DNA of 8,562 nucleotides, from contig CADBPH010000167.1 of the NCBI GenBank assembly GCA_902796455.1, forward strand, positions 1 through 8,562. Direction: 5' to 3'. The stretch comes from an uncultured Bacteroidia bacterium (lineage in GTDB: Bacteria > Bacteroidota > Bacteroidia > Bacteroidales > UBA932). Shown here one piece after another: positions 1 through 5,617 of the stretch (the stretch's first letter is position 1; each line of letters opens with the position of its first letter). Position numbers and translations under genes: made by a program. Under the pieces are notes generated by a model. It was not told the origin of the DNA and ran no database searches. It was given only the letters and a program-made list of their open reading frames with translations.

Positions 1-3
1 CCC

Positions 4-831
4 ATGAACAATACTGTCAAACGTTCCATCTCAGGGATCGGCTTCATCGGCATGATGTTGCTGGGTCTCCTGGTGAATAAATTCCTCTTCGCCATTTTGA
101 TCATGTTCATCATGGGGGCGATGCTGGCTGAATTTTACCGGATGACGATGGGGCAGCAGTACCGGTTCTCGCGTGTTCTGTCCATTTTCGCGGGGGAAGT
201 TCTTTTCCTGCTGTTTTTCCTGCATTGTGCGTACGGATTGCCGCTGGAATATGTCGTCCTGGGCTTCCTGCCGCTGTTTGTGGTTATGTCCAATTCCTTG
301 TATGTCAAGGATAAAGACGAATTCTGGAAATTCTCCTTCATCTATACGGGCATCTTGTACATCAGCATCCCGCTGGCCTTGTCCAACCTGATCGTGTTCT
401 CGCATCAGGTATTCAACGGGTTGCCGATGCTCTGCTTCTTCCTGATTATCTGGGGCTCGGATGTCGGCGCTTACATTTTCGGAATCTCCCTGGGCCAGAA
501 ATACGGAAAAAAATTGTTCCCGTCCGTCTCTCCCAAGAAATCCTGGGTCGGATTCTGGGGCGGCATGCTCTGTGCCATCCTGACGGCTTGGGCCCTGAAA
601 TATTTCGGCCTGATCGAATATCCGACCCTGCACTGCGTGATTCTCGCGATGGTCATGCATGTCGCCGGGGTGTACGGAGATCTGTTCGAATCCCAGTGGA
701 AACGGTGCTATGACCTGAAAGATTCGGGGAATATCATTCCCGGCCATGGCGGGATGCTGGACCGGTTTGATTCCACGCTGTTCGCCATCCCGGCCGGAGT
801 CCTGTATCTGGTCGCATTCAACCTGATTTGA
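4..831 (+). CDS. cdsA: Phosphatidate cytidylyltransferase (CDP-diglyceride synthase)
   Basis: CdsA is an integral inner-membrane enzyme that condenses phosphatidic acid with CTP to give CDP-diacylglycerol, the precursor of all major phospholipids. The 275-residue length is normal for the family. The C-terminal family signature is present at residues 230-257: S230, K233-R234, K239-D240, then PGHGG at 246-250 and DRFD at 253-256; the third signature position is Trp rather than an aliphatic residue. Upstream, SPKKSW (176-181) and D153 in the DVGAY segment match other conserved CdsA blocks. Hydrophobic stretches suggest about seven or eight membrane helices, at roughly 10-45, 58-75, 82-97, 111-131, 139-160, 183-199, 207-224 and 258-274. 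The ATG lies three bases from the window edge; a KRSISG-type opening close to Met1 is typical of the family, so I take it as the real start, although upstream sequence cannot be checked. psd follows after 8 bp. Confidence 0.95.
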   Translation: MNNTVKRSISGIGFIGMMLLGLLVNKFLFAILIMFIMGAMLAEFYRMTMGQQYRFSRVLSIFAGEVLFLLFFLHCAYGLPLEYVVLGFLPLFVVMSNSLYVKDKDEFWKFSFIYTGILYISIPLALSNLIVFSHQVFNGLPMLCFFLIIWGSDVGAYIFGISLGQKYGKKLFPSVSPKKSWVGFWGGMLCAILTAWALKYFGLIEYPTLHCVILAMVMHVAGVYGDLFESQWKRCYDLKDSGNIIPGHGGMLDRFDSTLFAIPAGVLYLVAFNLI

Positions 832-839
832 TTCCCGCT

Positions 840-1490
840 ATGAAAATCGACAAAGATTGTTATTCCCTGATTGCCGGTTATTTGCTTGGTACGGCGGTAT
901 TTGCAGCACTCGTCTGGTGGTTGGTCCCGTCCCTGTGGTGGCGGATTCCGCTGCTGGTACTGGTGCTTGTCTTTGCCTTTTTCGTCGTTTGGTTCCACCG
1001 GGTTCCGAACCGGGAAAAGGTTGGGGGACCGACCATTGTCACTTCGGTCGCCGACGGCAAAGTCGTTATCGTTGAGAAAGTCTACGAGAAAGAATACCTC
1101 CGGCAGGAATGCATCCAGGTCTCCGTCTATATGAATTTTTTCGACGTCCATGCCAATTTCTGGCCGGTGAGCGGGAAGATCAGCTATTATCAGTATCACC
1201 CCGGGAAGTATTTGCTGGCATTCCTGCCCAAAGCCGCCGAGGAGAACGAGCATTCTTCCGTAGCGGTCAGCACCGACCACGGAGAGGTGTTTTTCAAACA
1301 GATAGCCGGAACCTTCGCCAGAAGGATCGTGTGCTATGCAAAAGAGGGGATGGAGGTTGAGTCCGGAGCGCAATGCGGCATCATCAAATTCGGGTCCCGC
1401 ATCGATATGTTCCTCCCGTTGGGCGCAGACATCAAGGTCAAGGTCGGCGATTTGACACGTGCCTGCGAAACCGTCATTGCTGAGATTTAG
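840..1490 (+). CDS. psd: Phosphatidylserine decarboxylase proenzyme, short membrane-anchored type
   Basis: Psd decarboxylates phosphatidylserine to phosphatidylethanolamine at the inner membrane, using a pyruvoyl group made by self-cleavage. The 216-residue protein is of the short class. Two hydrophobic segments (about residues 8-29 and 33-52) anchor it. The expected catalytic set is present: Asp72 in ADGK, His104 in DVHANF, and Gly185-Ser186 in FGSR. Cleavage before Ser186 would give a large beta chain and a roughly 31-residue alpha chain carrying the pyruvoyl group. I chose ATG 840. A TTG at 828 overlaps the cdsA stop and would add four residues, but TTG starts are uncommon in this phylum and the ATG fits the family. 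The gene is cotranscribed with cdsA, whose CDP-diacylglycerol product feeds the missing phosphatidylserine synthase. Its last 17 bp overlap the 3' end of ispG on the other strand. Confidence 0.95.
   Translation: MKIDKDCYSLIAGYLLGTAVFAALVWWLVPSLWWRIPLLVLVLVFAFFVVWFHRVPNREKVGGPTIVTSVADGKVVIVEKVYEKEYLRQECIQVSVYMNFFDVHANFWPVSGKISYYQYHPGKYLLAFLPKAAEENEHSSVAVSTDHGEVFFKQIAGTFARRIVCYAKEGMEVESGAQCGIIKFGSRIDMFLPLGADIKVKVGDLTRACETVIAEI
1474..1490. other. Convergent 3' overlap of psd and ispG (17 bp)
   Basis: The TAG stop of psd (1488-1490, + strand) lies inside ispG, and the TGA stop of ispG (1474-1476, read on the - strand) lies inside psd. There is therefore no space between the two operons for a bidirectional terminator. 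I see no GC-rich stem followed by a T-run on either strand close to the stops. Confidence 0.9.
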
Positions 1491-2823
1491 CAGCCGCTTC
1501 GATCAATTCCACCAACCGGTCGACCGCTTCCTCTTCCGGGACATGCCGAAGGACTGGCGTTTTTCCTTGATAGATCGATACTTTTCCATTTCCTTCGCCG
1601 ACATACCCCCAGTCGGCGTCGGCCATTTCGCCCGGCCCGTTCACGATGCACCCCATCACGGCGATGACCATGCCTTTCAAGTGTGCCGTCCGGGCTTTCA
1701 CCTTCTCAAAAGCATCCTGCAGATTGTACATGGTCCGGCCGCAACCGGGGCAGGCGATGTATTCCGGCTTGTAAAAACGGCGGCGGGAAGCCTGCATCAA
1801 TTCATCTGCCAGATAGGAGCCGATGCCGGATTCTTCGATGGATACGGGGCTGCCGTTCTCGTCCAGATAGGTCCCGTGCAGGGTTATGCCGTCAATTTCC
1901 CGGTCCAGCAGCGGACGGCCGAAATCACAGGCGGCATCCAGCAGCAGGCGTTCCCGGGAGGGCGCTTCATACCAGGCGGAAGCCACGCGGTTCTCCAGCT
2001 GCATGCGGTTCATGGAAGAACGGAGCGGCCCCCTGTAACGTGCTGCCAGATAGCGGGCAACCGGAATTTCGCAGACCGGGTCTTCCGTCAGGGAGACGCG
2101 AACGGTATCGCCCAATCCCTTGGAGAGGAGGGAGGAAATGCCGACACAGGACTTGATCCGCCCGGAATCTCCGTTTCCGGCTTCCGTCACCCCGACATGG
2201 AGCGGGAAAACATGACCGCTCTTTTCCATCGCCTGGGCGAGGAGTCGGTAAGCCTGCACCATGACCACGGTATTGCTGGCTTTCAGGGAGACGACAACAT
2301 TGAAAAAGTCATTCTGTACACACAGGTCCAGCCATTCCATCGCGGCCGCGGCCATGCCCTCCGGCGTATTCCCATACAGCGAAGTGATCCTTTCGCCGAG
2401 CGATCCATGATTCAGTCCGATGCGGATGGCCGTCCCACAGGACCGGCAGACTTCCACGAGGCTGGCGAATTGCCGGCAGGCCTGGGCATGATCCCGATGG
2501 AAATTGCCCGGGTTGATCCGGACTTTTTCTACGAATGGCGCCACGGCAATGGCGCATGCTGAGGAAAAATGAATGTCAGCAACCAACGGAACGGACACAC
2601 CGGCCGCTTCCAAACCGGCACGGATGGCTTTGACATGTTCCACATCCGCCAGGGAAGGAACTGTAATCCGGATCAGGGATGCGCCCGCTTCGTAGAGTGC
2701 AATGCACTGCCTGACAGTTGCTTCTACATCGGAAGTATGGGTGTTGCACATCGTCTGGACGACGATGTCAGCATCGGGGCCGATCGACAGGCCGCCGACA
2801 TGGGCCGTATAGTAGTGTGTCAT
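1474..2823 (-). CDS. ispG: 4-hydroxy-3-methylbut-2-enyl-diphosphate synthase (IspG/GcpE), shortened three-domain form
   Basis: IspG reduces 2-C-methyl-D-erythritol 2,4-cyclodiphosphate to HMBPP, the penultimate step of the MEP pathway. The TIM-barrel half (about 1-260) carries recognisable blocks such as VADIHF (81-86), EKVRINPGN (99-107), IRIGLNHGSL (133-142), SLKASNT (179-185) and HVGVTEAG (209-216). The iron-sulfur half (about 355-449) has the [4Fe-4S] ligands Cys358, Cys361 and Cys392 and the following Glu399, within CPGCGRT and GCIVNGPGE. At 449 residues it lies between the two-domain form (about 370) and the usual Bacteroidota form (about 600 or more). Both ends match the long form, but the extra A* domain between barrel and cluster domain is cut to about 95 residues (260-354). 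The reading frame is clean and all catalytic residues are kept, so it is probably functional. The start ATG overlaps the stop of the upstream barrel gene as ATGA, and the gene is last in the operon. Confidence 0.94.
   Translation of the reverse strand: MTHYYTAHVGGLSIGPDADIVVQTMCNTHTSDVEATVRQCIALYEAGASLIRITVPSLADVEHVKAIRAGLEAAGVSVPLVADIHFSSACAIAVAPFVEKVRINPGNFHRDHAQACRQFASLVEVCRSCGTAIRIGLNHGSLGERITSLYGNTPEGMAAAAMEWLDLCVQNDFFNVVVSLKASNTVVMVQAYRLLAQAMEKSGHVFPLHVGVTEAGNGDSGRIKSCVGISSLLSKGLGDTVRVSLTEDPVCEIPVARYLAARYRGPLRSSMNRMQLENRVASAWYEAPSRERLLLDAACDFGRPLLDREIDGITLHGTYLDENGSPVSIEESGIGSYLADELMQASRRRFYKPEYIACPGCGRTMYNLQDAFEKVKARTAHLKGMVIAVMGCIVNGPGEMADADWGYVGEGNGKVSIYQGKTPVLRHVPEEEAVDRLVELIEAAAKSQQ
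2820..2823 (-). other. ATGA stop/start overlap, barrel protein to ispG
   Basis: Read on the - strand, the four bases contain the ATG of ispG and the TGA of the preceding gene. This fixes the ispG start and suggests translational coupling. No clear Shine-Dalgarno sequence precedes it; the upstream stretch is A-rich. Confidence 0.9.
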
Positions 2824-3806
2824 TTGGTCTTGTTTTCTTCCTGCGGCGCTTCTTTCTCCTGTTTTTCAATCCGCAGGCGCGCCTGCCGGGTGTCTTCTTT
2901 CAGCCGCGCCGCCTCGGCCGCCACCGTTTCCTCCGGAGGGAAGACCCGTTCGTACGCTTCGCGCCGGAGCGCCGCCCGGGTCTTTCCGGTCCGCTTCGTC
3001 AGCTGGAAATGAAGGCCCGCGGAAATGACGATATCGAAAGGTGTCGCGAAGCGATAATAATACTGGCTGTAATAGTCCGGATCATACAGGGATCCCAGTC
3101 CGTACCGAACCATGGCGGTCAGGTGCAGCTCCACGGGATCCAGGAAAAACCCGATGCCGCCTCCGCCTTTCAGGCCATAATCCAGTCGGCGGTCATAGTC
3201 GTAAAAGTTATCCTTATACTCGTCCGGAACCCCATACCCTTCGCGGTGCACCTTCAGCCGGTATCCGCCGTAACAGCCCAGGCCAGCCATCAGTTTGAAG
3301 TGCCAGACATCCACGTGGAAATGCGCGAGGGCAGGGATTTCGATATAATCATACACCGTATGCGTCGCGCCGTCGACCGACGGCGTGTATCCTTCTTCAT
3401 CCTTCTTGAACTGGTAGCCGTCCTGTCCGTAGAACGCGCCGACCTGGACTCCGAAATACGGCATGTACCCGAACATTTTTCCATATCGGGTATACATGAT
3501 CCCATATACGCCGGGAAGCACCAATTGTGTCTGTTTCTTGGGCGGGTTGAACGTCATCTTGTTCAATCCGACACCCCATTGCACACCGATCATGGAATAG
3601 TCGTTGATCATCAAGGCTTTCTTGATGTTGACCGTATCCAGGAAAGCATCCGTCAGCGAATCCGCCAGCACAAGTTTCAGGCTGTCCGACGCCTGTCTGT
3701 TCCGACGCTCTTTCCTCGGAGAACCGAATGCAGGGGGCAGCACCGCGAGCAGCGCCAGCAGCAGGAGCAGGATTCCTGCGTGATATCTTTTCATCATGTC
3801 TGTCAT
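2820..3806 (-). CDS. Secreted outer-membrane beta-barrel protein with a charged C-terminal tail
   Basis: This is a 328-residue exported protein. A signal peptide spans about residues 1-28, with basic residues at 6-7, a Leu-rich core at 12-23 and a probable cleavage after Ala-Phe-Gly near residue 28. A polar segment (30-65) follows. From about 70 to 269 the sequence alternates in short amphipathic, aromatic- and Gly-rich strands (GVQWGVGLNKM, YMPYFGVQVGAFYG, LMAGLGCYGGYRL, GLKGGGGIGFFLD), ending in DIVISAGLHFQL. This is typical of the small 8- to 10-stranded barrels (OMP_b-brl/PorT-like) widespread in Bacteroidota. A 59-residue Lys/Arg/Glu/Ala-rich tail (270-328) follows the last strand and should lie in the periplasm. 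The start at 3806 is chosen because it overlaps the upstream stop as ATGA; Met4 and Met5 are alternatives that leave the signal peptide intact. The specific role is unknown. Its place directly after the Ig-like lipoprotein suggests a shared envelope function. Confidence 0.82.
   Translation of the reverse strand: MTDMMKRYHAGILLLLLALLAVLPPAFGSPRKERRNRQASDSLKLVLADSLTDAFLDTVNIKKALMINDYSMIGVQWGVGLNKMTFNPPKKQTQLVLPGVYGIMYTRYGKMFGYMPYFGVQVGAFYGQDGYQFKKDEEGYTPSVDGATHTVYDYIEIPALAHFHVDVWHFKLMAGLGCYGGYRLKVHREGYGVPDEYKDNFYDYDRRLDYGLKGGGGIGFFLDPVELHLTAMVRYGLGSLYDPDYYSQYYYRFATPFDIVISAGLHFQLTKRTGKTRAALRREAYERVFPPEETVAAEAARLKEDTRQARLRIEKQEKEAPQEENKTK
3803..3806 (-). other. ATGA stop/start overlap, lipoprotein to barrel protein
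   Basis: On the - strand, the TGA of the lipoprotein gene (3803-3805) and the ATG of the barrel gene (3804-3806) share two bases. This supports the first ATG as the barrel gene's start and points to coupled translation of the pair. Confidence 0.85.
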
Positions 3807-5605
3807 TGCCGGAACAATTGCGCCACGTCAATATGCTGCTGCATCTGCGTGCCGACGGGAACTTGTATAACATAGGATCCATCCCGGAGCCTATAGAACT
3901 TGACTTTTTCCGGCTGGCGGTGCCCCAGAAGGCTGCCGGTATCGACCATGCCGTTCTTGTTCTTGTCTTCGGTGATGCGGATAGAATATTTTCCTTCCTT
4001 CAGGTAAGGGAATTCCAGGGTCCCGTCCGATTCAATCAGGTATTGACGCAGGACTTTATCTCTTTTTTCGTTCAGCAGATCGACGATGTACCGGTTGTTT
4101 ACACCCGTCAAATCCAGCGTAATTGAACTGAGTTTGTCGTCCTTAGGCAGGGAGACCTTCACCTCCGTACTGTCATTGTAGAATCCGTTGATGTCCCGGA
4201 AACCCCGCCAGGGGACTTTCAGTTTGTACTCATATCCGGCCTGCAATTTCGCCTTCGGCATCAGGGTATATTTCCGGAGATTGAGGGAATCCCGTGTTAC
4301 GGAGAACTCCATCCGCTCTTCCTGCTGCCGGGGATTGACGCCGATCAGGGAAACCGAATCGAACATCTCGTAGATGATCGGCTGCTTGAACTCAAAGATA
4401 AATCCGTATTGCTCAACTGTTTCCGGATGCGCCATAACATTCAGGACACAGGTGGTATCCTCATGTTTGAGATTCCGGCGGGCACTCTTTGAGGCGGTCT
4501 TGGATTTTTTCTCCATGGCCAGCCGAAGATGTTCGACCGAGGGTTTGGGAAGCCCCAGGGAATCGGTTTTCAAATAGTCTACGAACACGTGAAGCGTATC
4601 GGGCATGCGACGGCGGTCGTTGACCCAAATCTCCATGCTGTCCCGCTGGATATTGAACTGCGTAATCACGCGATTGCCCGGGAAACCGCCGATCCACAGG
4701 GAGTCGACCGCTGCATTGGGGGCCATGAAGGTCACATAAGCCGACCGGTCCCCGGTCCGCATCCGGTTCCGGATCATCTGGCGGGAGGGCTTTTCACGGA
4801 ACAGGAGCATCTCGTATTCTTCCTTCCGGGCCATGCAGTGCAGGGTGTCCTTCATGTCGTATTTCAACAGCTCGGGCAGCGTGTCCAGCGCGACAATCTT
4901 CGGAACAATGACGCTGTCGACAAATGCAATCAGATCATTTTCAGAATCATACAGATTATCCGCAGCCGCATCCCGCATGGCATACAGGCGGTAAGGGCCC
5001 GTGCCGATGTTCCGCAGGGCGAAGAAGCCCCAGTCGTCGGTTTTCATGGCGGCATCCGGCCGCTTCAAGAATACGGCAGAGTCCGCCAAGTCCTTGTATA
5101 ACATCACCGTGGCGCCCTTGACAGGCTGCAGGGTATTGCAGTCGCGCACGACGCCGGTCACCACCATGGAGTCGATCTGTTCGCCGGTGGAGAAAACCAA
5201 GGTATAGCCGGGGAAAGGATTCCCTTCATTGTTGTCTACGATCGCACCGGTCAGGTCCAGGGTATAGGTCGTATTCTCCTGCAGGTCCGATTCGAAACTG
5301 ATGACAAGCGATTTGCCGCGCATCTTGTATTTGGGAGATTTCTCCAGAGGGGGAGAGAGGAAGATTCCCTTGGGATCTTTCACCTTGACATACTCGTCGA
5401 AGGATATGGAAATCTGCGTTCCGTGCACCGGGACCCGGGTCGTGCCGGGAAGCGGGCGGATGTTGGTGATGAACGGCGGAATGGTATCTTTCAGGCCACC
5501 GGACGGGGGCGTTGTCGTGTTGGCGCAGGAATTCCCCACAAATGCAAGCCCCAGCAGGGCGGCGATGGGGACCGCGAGTAACAAATATGAAACGATCTTT
5601 CTCAT
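3803..5605 (-). CDS. Ig-like (SbsA/Big_5-type) domain lipoprotein
   Basis: This is a 600-residue exported protein of a family common in Bacteroidota, with no experimentally defined role that I know of. A signal peptide with a hydrophobic core (about 5-23) ends at Cys27. The segment after it, with PSGG and then D40 and PP at 43-44, is the characteristic opening of these lipoproteins. An N-terminal Ig-like domain of the SbsA/Big_5 type spans about 41-140 (ISFDEYV at 66-72, NTTYTLDLTGAIVDNNEG at 111-128, FST at 138-140). A second beta-rich module at about 147-210 looks like a carboxypeptidase-regulatory-type fold (TGVVRD, then KTDDWGFFALRNI). The middle (about 240-480) is beta-rich without a recognised domain and includes a basic stretch at 366-380. 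The last 110 residues hold a further beta module with a DKNKNGMVD loop (547-555). No acidic cluster follows Cys27 of the kind used for surface export, so it probably faces the periplasm. It begins 12 bp after rsh. Confidence 0.82.
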   Translation of the reverse strand: MRKIVSYLLLAVPIAALLGLAFVGNSCANTTTPPSGGLKDTIPPFITNIRPLPGTTRVPVHGTQISISFDEYVKVKDPKGIFLSPPLEKSPKYKMRGKSLVISFESDLQENTTYTLDLTGAIVDNNEGNPFPGYTLVFSTGEQIDSMVVTGVVRDCNTLQPVKGATVMLYKDLADSAVFLKRPDAAMKTDDWGFFALRNIGTGPYRLYAMRDAAADNLYDSENDLIAFVDSVIVPKIVALDTLPELLKYDMKDTLHCMARKEEYEMLLFREKPSRQMIRNRMRTGDRSAYVTFMAPNAAVDSLWIGGFPGNRVITQFNIQRDSMEIWVNDRRRMPDTLHVFVDYLKTDSLGLPKPSVEHLRLAMEKKSKTASKSARRNLKHEDTTCVLNVMAHPETVEQYGFIFEFKQPIIYEMFDSVSLIGVNPRQQEERMEFSVTRDSLNLRKYTLMPKAKLQAGYEYKLKVPWRGFRDINGFYNDSTEVKVSLPKDDKLSSITLDLTGVNNRYIVDLLNEKRDKVLRQYLIESDGTLEFPYLKEGKYSIRITEDKNKNGMVDTGSLLGHRQPEKVKFYRLRDGSYVIQVPVGTQMQQHIDVAQLFRQ

Positions 5606-5617
5606 TCTCAGTTCATT

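Noticed and set aside
828..839. TTG start for psd, overlapping the cdsA stop as TTGA
   Set aside because: It adds only four residues; the ATG at 840 is a better start for the family and phylum. It cannot be wholly excluded because this genome clearly favours overlapping junctions.
1517..1526. Perfect 10-bp palindrome CGGTCGACCG near the ends of psd and ispG
   Set aside because: It has no loop and no following T-run, lies inside ispG coding sequence, and a palindrome of this length can arise by chance.
1540..1570. T-run at about 1560-1565 as a terminator for the cdsA-psd transcript
   Set aside because: The bases before it offer only a three-pair stem with a long loop, too weak to support a terminator call.
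1459..2562. 367-codon + strand frame opposite ispG
   Set aside because: It is in codon register with ispG, with no recognisable motifs; it is the same codon-usage shadow.
1474..2823. ispG as a pseudogene or deletion remnant
   Set aside because: The frame is intact from an operon-consistent start to its stop, and the cluster cysteines, Glu399 and the barrel motifs are all kept. Shortening is confined to regions outside the known catalytic core.
2718..3875. 385-codon + strand frame opposite the barrel protein
   Set aside because: It is in register with the barrel gene, shows no family motif, and runs across the ends of three real genes.
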